Part shown: positions 17,489-26,992 of the stretch, in pieces
How the letters are laid out: the number at the start of each line of letters is the position of its first letter
Numbering within the stretch: the stretch's first letter is position 1
Assembly (NCBI GenBank): GCA_031291415.1
Contig: JARLJB010000331.1
Location: 25,864-89,863 of the forward strand
Source of the DNA: Telmatospirillum sp.
Lineage (GTDB): Bacteria > Pseudomonadota > Alphaproteobacteria > Rhodospirillales > Magnetospirillaceae
Direction: 5' to 3'
Length of the DNA: 64,000 nt
Notes under the pieces: generated by a model
Seen by the model: only the letters and a program-made list of their open reading frames with translations
Told to the model about the DNA's origin: nothing
Databases searched by the model: none
Position numbers and translations under genes: made by a program

Positions 17489-17573
17489 ATGCCCAATAAA
17501 CCACCAAATCTAGCCTTGCAGCAGCCTTCCCTTTGCGTCATTGATCGTAGGAACACTGTTTTCGGGGAGTCGC

Positions 17574-20500
17574 ATGAGCATTCACGTCGCCCTCAACCAT
17601 AAGACGATCTACCATTACGACCGTCCGGTAAAAGTGTCACCCCAAATCGTCAGGCTTCGCCCTGCATCACATTCCCGCACCAGGATTCTTTCCTATTCCC
17701 TAAAGGTTGAACCATCTCAGCATTTCGTCAATTGGCAACAAGATCCCCAAGGTAATTTTCTCGCGCGTCTGGTCTTTCCCGAACCGATGACATCGTTGTC
17801 CTTCGAAGTGGATCTGGTTGCCGAAATGGCGGTCCATAACCCTTTCGATTTCTTTCTCGAACCATCCGCCGAACAGATACCGTTCGCTTATGATCCGGTG
17901 CTCGCCGAGGAGCTTAAGCCCTTCCTGGCTGTCCCGCCGCCCGGACCTCAGATGTCCGCCCTTCTCGCATCGGTCGATCGAACCCCTCGGACCACGATCG
18001 ATTTTCTGGTCGGTCTCAACCAGGATCTGCAAAGAAGGATTGGTTACGTCATTCGCCTTGAACCCGGCGTCCAGGCTTGCGAGGAAACGCTCGCCAAGGG
18101 AACGGGATCTTGCCGCGACAGCGCCTGGCTGCTGGTCCAGATCCTCCGCAACCTGGGTCTGGCGGCGCGCTTCGTCTCCGGCTATCTGATCCAATTGGTC
18201 CCGGACCAGAAACCGTTGGACGGCCCCACGGGACCGGAACGCGACTTCACCGACCTGCATGCCTGGACTGAGGTCTACCTGCCCGGAGCCGGGTGGATCG
18301 GCCTCGACCCCACCTCCGGCCTGCTGGCCGGAGAAGGCCACATTCCCTTGGCCGCGACGCCGGCGCCCGGCAGCGCAGCCCCGATCACCGGCGCCGTCGA
18401 CCCCTGCGACGTGACGTTCTCGCATCAGATGACTGTCACCCGGGTCTGGGAGACGCCACGGGTCACCAAGCCCTATGATGATGCGCAATGGAGCGCCATC
18501 GACGCCCTGGGCGAGCAGATCGATGAAAAATTGCGTTCCGGCGACGTCCGTCTGACGATGGGCGGCGAACCGACCTTCGTTTCGATCGATGACATGGATG
18601 CCCCGGAATGGAACATCGCAGCGGTTGGTCCGACCAAGCGCCAGCGGGCCTACGACCTGATCTGCCGGTTACGCGACCGCTTCGCCTCCGGTGGACTGCT
18701 GACCTTCGGGCAAGGCAAATGGTATCCCGGTGAAAGCCTGCCGCGTTGGGCTTTCGCCCTTTACTGGCGAGGCGACGGCAAACCCCTGTGGAACAACCCC
18801 GATCTGATCGCCAAGGAAGGGGCTGACGATCAACCGGACGAGGAAACCGCCCGATTGTTCGGCGAGCGCCTTTGTCAGCGTCTCGGCATCGATCCGCACT
18901 ATCTGCTGGCCACCTACGAAGATCCCCTGCATTACATTGCCCGCGAACAGGCGCTGCCACTCAACGTCGATCCGCTCGACTGCAAACTCGACGATCCGGA
19001 AGAGCGCGCCCGATTGGCTCGGGTCTTCAGCCATGGATTGGAACGCCCGGTCGGCTTCGCGCTGCCGATCCAGCGCTGGAACGCCAAGGGCGGACCGCAC
19101 TGGATCTCCGGTCCCTGGCCGGTGCGACGCGGACGCCTGTTCCTGGTTCCCGGCGATTCGCCGGTCGGCTACCGCCTGCCGCTCGAATCCTTGCCGCAGA
19201 TTCCGCCGGCCTCCTATCCCTGGTCGATCACCCAGGATCCCTTCGATCCGCGCGGACCGCTGCCCGATCCACAGCAGCTGCGCCAGTCGCGCCCGCTTCT
19301 GACGCTGCCGCCGACCGATCCGAAGGACTTCGCTCGTGGCGTGCTGAACGAACAGCGCCCCAGTCTTGCCGGGTCGGTTCGCGAAACCGAACGCGGTTTT
19401 GTGTCGGACAATGTCCGTACGGCGCTTACCCTGCAACCGCGCGACGGCAAGCTGACGATCTTCATGCCGCCCACCGATTGCGCCGACGACTTCGTCGATC
19501 TGGTCACGGCCATCGAGGATACGGCCGAGGACCTCGCCATTCCGGTCCATCTGGAAGGCTACCCGCCGCCGCAAGATCACCGGCTCAACGTCATCAAGGT
19601 GACCCCGGACCCTGGAGTCATCGAGGTGAATATCCACCCCTCCGCCTCGTGGGCGACCCTGCGCGACACGACGATGGCGCTCTACGACTGTGCCCGCGAG
19701 GCACGGTTGGGAACCGAGAAATTCATGCTGGACGGGCGTCATACCGGTACCGGCGGCGGCAATCATATCGTCGTCGGCGGAACCTCGGCGCCGGACAGTC
19801 CGTTTCTGCGACGTCCGGACCTTTTGGCAAGCCTGGTCCGTTTCTGGCAGAACCACCCCTGCCTCAGCTACCTGTTCTCCGGCCTGTTCATCGGACCGAC
19901 CAGCCAGGCCCCGCGCGTCGATGAAGCCCGCGACGACATCCTTTACGAGTTGCAGATCGCGCTTGGCCAAGTGCCATTGCCCGGTCTCGATGTGCCGCCC
20001 TGGCTGGTCGACCGTATTTTCCGCAACCTGCTGGTCGACGTGACGGGCAACACCCACCGCACGGAAATCTGTATCGACAAGCTCTTTTCTCCCGATAGCC
20101 CGACGGGTCGCCTCGGCCTCGTGGAATTCCGCGCCTTCGAAATGCCCCCCCACGCGAGAATGAGCTGCGCTCAGCAATTGCTGCTGCGCGCCCTGATCGC
20201 CCGCTTTTGGTTCGAACCCTACACGCAGCCGCTGGTGCGATGGGGTCACGCGCTGCGCGATCGCTTCATGCTGCCACATTTCATCTGGGCCGATTTCACC
20301 GACCTGCTGGGAGACATGCGCCGCGCCGGTTACCCATTCCAAGACTCTTGGTTTTCTCCGCATTACGAATTCCGTTTTCCCCGCTACGGCGATGTGACCT
20401 ACGACGGCATCGGCCTGGAATTACGTCAGGCGCTGGAACCCTGGCATGTCATGGGCGAGGAGCCGGGGGCCGGCGGCACCGCCCGCTATGTCGACAGTTC

Positions 20501-20921
20501 GATCGAGCGGTTGCAGGTCCGGGTCACGGGAATGACCGGCGAACGCCACGTGATCTGTTGCAATGGACGACGCGTTCCTTTGACCTCGACCGGCTCGCCG
20601 GGCGAATTTATCGCCGGCGTCCGTTATCGCGCCTGGCAGCCGCCTGCCTGTCTTCATCCGACCATAGGCGTACACGCGCCTCTGGTCTTCGATGTGGTCG
20701 ACAGTTGGAATAGACGCTCGATCGGCGGCTGCACCTACCATGTATCGCATCCGGGCGGACGAAATTACGAGACCTTCCCGGTGAATGCGAACGAGGCCGA
20801 AAGCCGCAGACTGGCCCGGTTTTTTGCGATTGGACATACGCCGGGAACGGTCGATGTCCCGGCGGACGTGCCAAATCCGGACTTCCCGACAACCCTCGAT
20901 CTGCGGTTAAGTGTTTGCTGA
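17574..20921 (+). CDS. Large transglutaminase-DUF2126 protein
   Basis: A 1115-residue protein. The N-terminal part carries the transglutaminase N-domain and core with the full triad: Cys180 in GSCRDSAWLL, His in LHAWTEVYLPG, Asp in GLDPTSG. From about residue 300 onward comes the long DUF2126 region (LTMGGEPTFVSIDD, later LDGRHTGTGGGNHIVVGG), which resembles glutamine-synthetase or amidoligase-type folds. The ATG at 17574 has a GGGGAG Shine-Dalgarno 6 bases upstream and starts with the conserved MSIHVALNHKTIYHYDRP. It heads an operon with the ATP-grasp/alpha-E fusion (overlap or close spacing) and a second transglutaminase. The set is predicted to build and process peptide-like amide bonds; the substrate is unknown. 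Confidence 0.9.
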   Translation: MSIHVALNHKTIYHYDRPVKVSPQIVRLRPASHSRTRILSYSLKVEPSQHFVNWQQDPQGNFLARLVFPEPMTSLSFEVDLVAEMAVHNPFDFFLEPSAEQIPFAYDPVLAEELKPFLAVPPPGPQMSALLASVDRTPRTTIDFLVGLNQDLQRRIGYVIRLEPGVQACEETLAKGTGSCRDSAWLLVQILRNLGLAARFVSGYLIQLVPDQKPLDGPTGPERDFTDLHAWTEVYLPGAGWIGLDPTSGLLAGEGHIPLAATPAPGSAAPITGAVDPCDVTFSHQMTVTRVWETPRVTKPYDDAQWSAIDALGEQIDEKLRSGDVRLTMGGEPTFVSIDDMDAPEWNIAAVGPTKRQRAYDLICRLRDRFASGGLLTFGQGKWYPGESLPRWAFALYWRGDGKPLWNNPDLIAKEGADDQPDEETARLFGERLCQRLGIDPHYLLATYEDPLHYIAREQALPLNVDPLDCKLDDPEERARLARVFSHGLERPVGFALPIQRWNAKGGPHWISGPWPVRRGRLFLVPGDSPVGYRLPLESLPQIPPASYPWSITQDPFDPRGPLPDPQQLRQSRPLLTLPPTDPKDFARGVLNEQRPSLAGSVRETERGFVSDNVRTALTLQPRDGKLTIFMPPTDCADDFVDLVTAIEDTAEDLAIPVHLEGYPPPQDHRLNVIKVTPDPGVIEVNIHPSASWATLRDTTMALYDCAREARLGTEKFMLDGRHTGTGGGNHIVVGGTSAPDSPFLRRPDLLASLVRFWQNHPCLSYLFSGLFIGPTSQAPRVDEARDDILYELQIALGQVPLPGLDVPPWLVDRIFRNLLVDVTGNTHRTEICIDKLFSPDSPTGRLGLVEFRAFEMPPHARMSCAQQLLLRALIARFWFEPYTQPLVRWGHALRDRFMLPHFIWADFTDLLGDMRRAGYPFQDSWFSPHYEFRFPRYGDVTYDGIGLELRQALEPWHVMGEEPGAGGTARYVDSSIERLQVRVTGMTGERHVICCNGRRVPLTSTGSPGEFIAGVRYRAWQPPACLHPTIGVHAPLVFDVVDSWNRRSIGGCTYHVSHPGGRNYETFPVNANEAESRRLARFFAIGHTPGTVDVPADVPNPDFPTTLDLRLSVC

Positions 20922-20952
20922 GAACAATTCCTTCTTGGCATTTGGACCTTTT

Positions 20953-23520
20953 ATGGAACGCAGACAGCGGCCGCCGGATGACACTTTGACTGGGCAAGAA
21001 TCCTTTCCCGGAGCCTTCAGCCTAGGCTATCCCGTGGTCCGCGGCCACTGGGACGAGATGGTCGAAGGCGATGGCTTGCTGCGATCCCATTGGACGACCT
21101 TCATCAAGGGGTTGAGCGACCTGCCGACGTCGGAAATGGCCAGCCGCTGGGATCGCGGTCAACGACTGATCCGCGAAAACGGCGTCACCTACAATGTCTA
21201 CCGCGACCCCCGCGGCCTCGACCGTCCCTGGCAACTCGACCCCGTGCCGATGATCCTGCCGGCCCAGGAATGGCGAGTCATCGAACAGGGGCTGATCCAG
21301 CGGGTTACCCTCCTCAACCAGATTTTAGCCGACCTTTATGGCGACCGATCTCTCCTCGGCGACGGACTGTTGCCACCGGCACTGGTCTTCGGCCACCCCG
21401 GTTTTCTCCGGCCCCTGCACAACGTTCCGCAAGCCGGCGGCGTCCACCTGCATTTCTACGCCGCCGACCTGGCGCGATCGCCGGATGGTCAGTGGTGGGT
21501 GATGTCCGACCGCTGCGAGGCGCCTTCCGGCGCTGGCTATGCGCTCGAAAACAGGACCATCATCGCCCGCTCGCTGCCCGACATCATGCGGCGCCAGCCG
21601 GTCGAGCCGCTGACCCCATTCTTCCAGAAGCTGCGTGAAACCCTTTTCAGCCTGTCGCCCCGCCATCGCGAGACGCCCCGGATCGTTCTTCTGACCCCCG
21701 GCCCCTACAACGAGAGTTTCTTCGAACATGCCTATCTGGCGCGTTTCCTTGGCTACACCCTGGTCGAGGCGGAAGATCTGACGGTCAGGGACGACCACGT
21801 CTATCTGAAGACGTTGGATGGGCTGCAGCCGGTTGACGTCATTCTCCGGCGAACCGACGGCGCCTATTGTGACCCGCTCGAGCTTCGCAACGATTCGACC
21901 TTGGGGGTCGCCGGACTGGTGCAGGCGGTCCGACGCGGCACTGTCGTGGTGGCCAACAGCCTCGGCAGCGGCCTTTTGGAAAGCGGCGCCATGGCCCCGT
22001 TCCTGCCGGTCCTCGCCCGTCGACTGTTGAATGAGGAGTTGAAGCTGCCGTCGGTCGCCACCTGGTGGTGCGGGGCCGAAAAGGAACGCGGCTATGTGTT
22101 GGCCAACCTCGATCGACTGGTAATCAAAAGAGCCTATCTCGGCGGCAGGACAGTCGGCGAGCCGGTCTTCGGCGATCAACTGACGACATCACGGCAAGCC
22201 GAACTCGCAGCGACCATCGGCCGGACCCCGCACGCTTTCCTCGCCCAGGAACGTCTGAGGCTGTCCACGGCCCCGGTGTGGACAGCCGGACAGCTGGATC
22301 CACGCCCGCTGATGGTCAGGGTCTTCGTCGCTGCCCATGATGGCGGCTATGTGGCAATGCCGGGAGGATTGACACGGATCGCCGCTGAGCGCGACGGAAA
22401 AATCGTCTCCATGCAGTATGGCGGCGGCAGCAAGGACACCTGGATCCTGGCGGAGGAACAAAACCGCCGGGCGATCCCAATTCGCAGCAGCGAACCACCC
22501 GTCAAGCTGGTCCGCGGCGCCCACGACCTGCCGAGCCGCGTGGCCGACAATCTTTATTGGTTCGGCCGTTACGTCGAACGGACCGAGGACACGACACGCC
22601 TGTTGCGTGCCGCGCTGTCGCGCGTCGGTAACGCCGCCGGTTTCGGCGCCGCCGCCGAATTGCCGGCGGCGCTGCGCCTTTTGAACAGTCTCTGTCGCAA
22701 GCCGGGCGGCAAAGACCCCGAGGAAGCCGTTCTCACGATCGCCCGGATGAGCTTCGATCCAGCCCAAATGCACGGTCTGCGCTCGACCGTCGAACGGGTG
22801 CATCGGATGGCGGCGATGGCCCGCGACCGTCTGTCGCTCGACACGTGGCGCGCCGTCAACCGGCTGCACGACGAACTGGCCCAGGTCGACGTCAGTCGCG
22901 GCACGGAAGACCTGGTCACCATGCTCAACGGCGTGGTGCTGGCCTGCGAGGCGCTGAACGGTCTGGCGATGGAGAACATGACCCGTGGCCTGGCTTGGCG
23001 GTTCATCGACATCGGCCGCCGGCTCGAACGCGGCATGCATGTCATCGACATTTTGTCCAACAGTCTCCAACCCGCCGAGGACGGCGGCTCGGCGGCGCTC
23101 GACGTTCTGCTCGAGGTGTCAGACAGCGCCATGACCTATCGCTCGCGCTACCTGTCCGCGCCGCAATTCTCGCCGGTCCTTGACCTCCTGCTGGCCGACG
23201 AGAGCAATCCACGTTCCCTGGCCTACCAGTACGCCGCACTCGACCATCATATGGAGCAACTGGCCGCCGGCCGCCGGGCGGCGTTCTACGGCCCGGAACA
23301 GCGTCTGACGATCTGGCTGTGCGGCGCCGTCCGTACCGCCCAGATCGAAATCCTGGCCCGCCCAGACGACGATGGTGAACGCCGGAATCTCGCCGCCTTC
23401 CTCGAAGTTCTGCGCGCGAAGCTCTGGGAACTCTCGGAAACCCTGACCCGCGAATACTTCACCCATGCGGTCAGCCGCAGCCCAAACGGCACCGTGCCGA
23501 TGAGGGAACCCATGCCGTGA
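20953..23520 (+). CDS. Fused circularly permuted ATP-grasp / alpha-E protein
   Basis: An 855-residue fusion. Residues to about 500 are a DUF404/DUF407 ATP-grasp unit (VLLTPGPYNESFFEHAYLA, ending QYGGGSKDTWIL), and the rest is an alpha-E domain beginning LPSRVADNLYWFGRYVERTED. These are the same two proteins encoded separately at 2465 and 3895. The ATG at 20953 is preferred; a GTG at 20911 would overlap the preceding gene by 11 bases and is also possible. It overlaps the following transglutaminase by 4 bases, so the three genes are co-translated. Amide ligase activity is predicted from the family only. Confidence 0.9.
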   Translation: MERRQRPPDDTLTGQESFPGAFSLGYPVVRGHWDEMVEGDGLLRSHWTTFIKGLSDLPTSEMASRWDRGQRLIRENGVTYNVYRDPRGLDRPWQLDPVPMILPAQEWRVIEQGLIQRVTLLNQILADLYGDRSLLGDGLLPPALVFGHPGFLRPLHNVPQAGGVHLHFYAADLARSPDGQWWVMSDRCEAPSGAGYALENRTIIARSLPDIMRRQPVEPLTPFFQKLRETLFSLSPRHRETPRIVLLTPGPYNESFFEHAYLARFLGYTLVEAEDLTVRDDHVYLKTLDGLQPVDVILRRTDGAYCDPLELRNDSTLGVAGLVQAVRRGTVVVANSLGSGLLESGAMAPFLPVLARRLLNEELKLPSVATWWCGAEKERGYVLANLDRLVIKRAYLGGRTVGEPVFGDQLTTSRQAELAATIGRTPHAFLAQERLRLSTAPVWTAGQLDPRPLMVRVFVAAHDGGYVAMPGGLTRIAAERDGKIVSMQYGGGSKDTWILAEEQNRRAIPIRSSEPPVKLVRGAHDLPSRVADNLYWFGRYVERTEDTTRLLRAALSRVGNAAGFGAAAELPAALRLLNSLCRKPGGKDPEEAVLTIARMSFDPAQMHGLRSTVERVHRMAAMARDRLSLDTWRAVNRLHDELAQVDVSRGTEDLVTMLNGVVLACEALNGLAMENMTRGLAWRFIDIGRRLERGMHVIDILSNSLQPAEDGGSAALDVLLEVSDSAMTYRSRYLSAPQFSPVLDLLLADESNPRSLAYQYAALDHHMEQLAAGRRAAFYGPEQRLTIWLCGAVRTAQIEILARPDDDGERRNLAAFLEVLRAKLWELSETLTREYFTHAVSRSPNGTVPMREPMP

Positions 23521-24398
23521 TCTACAAGGTCCGCCATCTGACCACCTACGCTTACAACGAGCCGGTTCTCGTCGCCCACCACATGGCGCATCTCGTCCCG
23601 CGCACGCTTGCCTGGCAGACCTGCCGCCGATCGGCCTTGCGGATACGACCGCAGCCGACCGGCCTGGAAAAGGAAGGGATCGACTATTTCGGCAATTCGG
23701 TCTGTTTCTTCACACTGCACGATCCGCACAAAACCCTGGCCGTCGAGGCGATCAGCCGCGTCGAACTGACAGGTCGCCCCCTGCCCAACCCGCAAGACAC
23801 ACCGAGTTGGGAAAGCGTCATCGAGACGTTGAACCGCGATCTGGCGCCGGATGTGCTGGAGGCCACTGAGTTCCGTTTCGACAGTCCATTCATCGCCGCC
23901 TCGCCGGCCCTGGCCGCTTACGCCGCCCCGTCCTTTCCCGCCGACCAGCCGTTGCTGGCCGGCCTGCTCGATCTCATGCACCGCATCCACAGCGACTTCA
24001 CCTACGACGCCACCGCCACCACTGTGGCGACGCCGCTGGCCCGGGTTCTGGCCGATCGCCGGGGCGTCTGCCAGGACTTTGCCCATCTCGGCATCGCCTG
24101 TCTGCGAAGCATGGGATTGGCGGCGCGCTACGTCTCAGGTTACTTGCTGACCCATCCGGCTCCGGGGAAAGTCAAACTGAAGGGCAGCGACGCCTCGCAT
24201 GCCTGGTTTTCGGCCTTTGTGCCGGGCCATGGCTGGATCGACGTCGATCCGACCAACGACAAGATACCCGACCTAGAGCATGTCACCACCGCCTGGGGCC
24301 GCGACTATGACGACGTCAGCCCGCTGAAAGGCGTCGTGCTCGGGGGCGGAGAACAGTCGCTCCGGGTGGCTGTCGATGTCGAGCCGATCGACGGTTGA
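23517..24398 (+). CDS. Transglutaminase family protein
   Basis: A 293-residue protein with the N-terminal beta domain and transglutaminase core. The triad is intact: Cys185 in GVCQDFAHL, His in ASHAWFSAF and Asp in IDVDPTND. It likely works as a cysteine protease/amidase or acyl-transferase on peptide amide bonds. It starts at a GTG overlapping the ATP-grasp/alpha-E stop (GTGA), consistent with translational coupling. Compare the Anbu-linked homologue at 4840, which has Ser for this Cys. Confidence 0.9.
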   Translation: MIYKVRHLTTYAYNEPVLVAHHMAHLVPRTLAWQTCRRSALRIRPQPTGLEKEGIDYFGNSVCFFTLHDPHKTLAVEAISRVELTGRPLPNPQDTPSWESVIETLNRDLAPDVLEATEFRFDSPFIAASPALAAYAAPSFPADQPLLAGLLDLMHRIHSDFTYDATATTVATPLARVLADRRGVCQDFAHLGIACLRSMGLAARYVSGYLLTHPAPGKVKLKGSDASHAWFSAFVPGHGWIDVDPTNDKIPDLEHVTTAWGRDYDDVSPLKGVVLGGGEQSLRVAVDVEPIDG

Positions 24399-24419
24399 AA
24401 GGACCGCGAGGATCAGACG

Positions 24420-25061
24420 ATGCTGAAAATCTGGGGACGCCTCAGTTCATTCAATGTTCAAAAGGTGATGTGGCTTGTCGGTGAATTGGAACTTCCCCAC
24501 CGGCATATCCCGGCCGGCGGGGCGTTCGGCGGACTGGACACACCGGAATTTCTGGCGATGAACCCGCATGGACATGTTCCGGTGATCGACGACGACGGCA
24601 TGGTCGTCTGGGAATCGCATACGATTCTGCGATATCTGGCGGCATGCCACGGGCGTTTCTGGTCGGAAGACGCCGGCCAACGTTCCCTGGTCGAACGTTG
24701 GATGGACTGGTCGCAGACGACGCTGCAACCCGACTTTCTAGCCGGCTTGTTCTGGAATTTCTACCGAACGCCCGAACCGCAGCGGGACTGGCCGCTCATC
24801 CGCCGGAATATCTCGCTCTGCGCGCAACATTTCCAATTGCTGGACCGGATCCTGGCTGATCGCGACTATCTCGGCGGCGACGTTCTCAGCCTGGCCGACA
24901 TCCCGGCCGGGACCGCGCTTTACCGCTATTTCGAACTCGACATCGAACGACCGTCCGTTCCCAACGTCGAAGCATGGTATCGACGCCTGCAAGAACGTGC
25001 CGCCTATCGCCAATACGTGATGGTACCGTTCGACGACCTGCGCGGACGGCTCGCCTATTAG
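24420..25061 (+). CDS. Glutathione S-transferase family protein
   Basis: A 213-residue GST. The N-terminal thioredoxin-like domain starts MLKIWGRLSSFNVQKVMW, with the GSH-binding block HVPVIDDDGMVVWESHTILRYLA, and the C-terminal helical domain has LGGDVLSLADIPAGTALYRY. It follows the transglutaminase by 21 bases on the same strand and may be part of that operon, though GSTs are not usual members. Substrate unknown. Confidence 0.9.
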   Translation: MLKIWGRLSSFNVQKVMWLVGELELPHRHIPAGGAFGGLDTPEFLAMNPHGHVPVIDDDGMVVWESHTILRYLAACHGRFWSEDAGQRSLVERWMDWSQTTLQPDFLAGLFWNFYRTPEPQRDWPLIRRNISLCAQHFQLLDRILADRDYLGGDVLSLADIPAGTALYRYFELDIERPSVPNVEAWYRRLQERAAYRQYVMVPFDDLRGRLAY

Positions 25062-25106
25062 AGTTTCGCACCGGTGGCGCGCCGACCCGCCTTGGATGAA
25101 ACAGGA

Positions 25107-25193
25107 GTGGCACCGGCGTCCCTGCCGGTGTTCCGGCGTGGGCCGGAAAGGGTCCGCCTGGCGGCGGAACACCGGCAGGGACGCCGGTGCTAC
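25107..25193. repeat. Long GC-rich inverted repeat (REP-like) between convergent genes
   Basis: Arms of 29 bases (25107-25135 and 25165-25193) match with one mismatch and carry the core CACCGGCGTCCCTGCCGGTG. The element lies between the convergent GST and response-regulator genes and could also end transcription, although no T-run follows. A half copy is at 52247-52274. Confidence 0.75.
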
Positions 25194-25234
25194 TAACTAT
25201 TTGATTCTTCCTAGCCTCTTGAGAGACGGTACCC

Positions 25235-25933
25235 TCACGAGACGTCGACCGTGAACATGTAGCCGCTGCCGTGTACCGTTGTGATGTAGTGAGGATTTGC
25301 CGGATCGGCTTCCAAAACGCGCCGCAACCGGCGCACCAGACTGTCGATGGACCGATCGAAGGGATCGCCCTTGTGATGGGGAGTCAAGTCGAGCAGCTTG
25401 TCGCGGGTCAGCACCCAGCCCGGGTTTCCGACAAAGGCCGCCAGAAGGTCGAATTCGGCACTGGTCAGCCGGATTTCCCGACCGTCATCATGCCATAACC
25501 GGCGCTTGCCAAGATGAAAGGACCAAGGACCAAAGCGCTTTTCACGCTGCTCCGCCATTCCTTGGCGGCTGTTGTGCCGGCGCTGCAAACTGCGAAAGCG
25601 GGCCAGGATCTCGCGGGGTTCGAAGGGTTTGACGATATAGTCGTCGGCCCCCATTTCCAAACCGATGATGCGGTCCAACTGATCCGAGCGTCCGGTGATC
25701 AGGACAATCGGTATATTGGATTCGGCCCGAATTTCGCGAGTGATGGTCAGTCCATCTTTCCCAGGCAAGTGAATATCGAGCAGCACCAGGGAAATCTTGT
25801 GCCGGGCCAAGATTATCGCGAGTTCGTCGCCGTTTCGGGCCTGAAGGACGGAATACCCTTCGTCTTCGAAATAGGCCTTTAGCGTTTCCCGAGTGATGGC
25901 ATCGTCGTCGACGATGACAATGGTGCAGGTCAT
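25235..25933 (-). CDS. OmpR-family response regulator (TorR-like)
   Basis: A 232-residue regulator with receiver (VDDDAITRETLKAYFEDEG, acceptor Asp in VLLDIHLPGKDG, Lys in IVKPFEP) and winged-helix domain (LTSAEFDLLAAFV ... SLVRRLRRVLEADP ... GSGYMFT). It is a close paralogue of the regulator at 26063 with identical length when started at 25933; an in-frame start at 25966 adds an atypical leader. The TorR-like character fits the TorS-like hybrid kinase at 30190, with aspA-dcu in between. Whether these are partners is inference. Confidence 0.9.
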   Translation of the reverse strand: MTCTIVIVDDDAITRETLKAYFEDEGYSVLQARNGDELAIILARHKISLVLLDIHLPGKDGLTITREIRAESNIPIVLITGRSDQLDRIIGLEMGADDYIVKPFEPREILARFRSLQRRHNSRQGMAEQREKRFGPWSFHLGKRRLWHDDGREIRLTSAEFDLLAAFVGNPGWVLTRDKLLDLTPHHKGDPFDRSIDSLVRRLRRVLEADPANPHYITTVHGSGYMFTVDVS

Positions 25934-26062
25934 TGCATTGCCAATTCCGCGAAATACGGTACGCAAACCGTTCCAGGGTCCCGATTCGGAATTTCAGTTA
26001 TAGCGGGTTCGGGCGAGTTATACCAATTCGCGGTGATCGGGACCAATTACCGCCTGAGTTCA

Positions 26063-26761
26063 TCAGGTAACGTCCTCAGCGAACATATATCCACCGCCAT
26101 GGACCGTGACGATGAGCTTCGGGGTCTTTGGGTCATCTTCGAGGATACGACGCAGACGCCGCACCAGCGTATCGATGGTTCGGTCTTGAGAATCGGCCTT
26201 ACGGCGCGCCGTGACCTCAAGAATATAGTCTCGCGCCAAAATCTTCCCGGGATTGCAGACCAAAATGGCGAGGATGTCGAATTCGGCGGTGGTCAAATGA
26301 ACGTCCGTTCCGTCCGCTCGCACCAACCGGCGGCGATCCAGATATAACGTCCATTGTCCGAACCGCTTCCTGCGGTCGTCATGATCGGGGCGCTTATCTT
26401 CGATCCTGCGAAGCAGGTTCCGAACCCGAGCCAAAACCTCGCGCGGTTCGAAAGGTTTCTTGATGTAATCGTCGGCCCCCAGTTCGAGACCGATGATCCG
26501 GTCGAGATTGTCCGAGCGCCCGGTGATCAGAACGATGCCGATATCCGAAACCGGTCGTAATTCCCGCGTCACGGTAAGTCCATCCTTGTCGGGCAACCGG
26601 ATGTCGAGAAGAGCGATATCGATACGATGCTCTGCCCGCAAGGCCGTGAATTCAGCGGCATTGCCGGCCAACAGAACAGAAAAGCCCTCGTCCTCGAAAT
26701 AGGCCTTCAGTGTTTCCCGTGTGACCGCATCGTCATCGACGACCGCTATCGTATTTGTCAT
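26063..26761 (-). CDS. OmpR-family response regulator (TorR-like)
   Basis: A 232-residue paralogue of the preceding regulator: receiver with VDDDAVTRETLKAYFEDEG and acceptor Asp in ALLDIRLPDKDG, Lys in IKKPFEP, then a winged helix (LTTAEFDILAILV ... TLVRRLRRILEDDP). The near-identical N-termini of the two regulators point to a tandem duplication, with divergence in the effector part. Separated from the 25235 gene by 129 bases. No kinase directly adjoins either. Confidence 0.9.
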   Translation of the reverse strand: MTNTIAVVDDDAVTRETLKAYFEDEGFSVLLAGNAAEFTALRAEHRIDIALLDIRLPDKDGLTVTRELRPVSDIGIVLITGRSDNLDRIIGLELGADDYIKKPFEPREVLARVRNLLRRIEDKRPDHDDRRKRFGQWTLYLDRRRLVRADGTDVHLTTAEFDILAILVCNPGKILARDYILEVTARRKADSQDRTIDTLVRRLRRILEDDPKTPKLIVTVHGGGYMFAEDVT

Positions 26762-26901
26762 GGCGTTTTACAGCAGACCAGCAGAGAAATTGGGAAAGAA
26801 CCATACCCGCTTTTCGAATAATTCCGCTCGAAAGGTTATCGCCAAGGACCATCGGACGGAACCCGTCCGCCCGATGGTAACGATCATGCTGGACTCTATG
26901 C

Positions 26902-26992
26902 GATGCCTTCGCCTCCGGCTTCGGCTGGCTCAAGCGCCGCTCGGGCTCCACTGGCACCTTTCATTTGAGATGAAACGTGCCACTAAATCAGA
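26902..26992 (-). repeat. Dispersed palindromic repeat, copy A
   Basis: About 90 bases, one of five copies seen in the window (others at 41139, 46232 partial, 51601, 63770). Read on the minus strand it has a first stem built on TGGCACGTTTCAT / ATGAAA-GTGCCA, then GAGCCCGAGCGGCG, then a second stem in GCC-GCCGAAGCCGGAGGC. The dcu stop codon TAG (26983-26985) is the first base triplet of the element. Confidence 0.8.

Noticed and set aside
18669..20363. Minus-strand open frame opposite the DUF2126 gene
   Set aside because: No domain resemblance; its plus-strand counterpart is a clear transglutaminase-DUF2126 protein.
20930..20955. TGGCAT before the ATP-grasp/alpha-E fusion as a sigma-54 site
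   Set aside because: No GC at the -12 position with 10-base spacing, and the gene is already coupled to the upstream gene.
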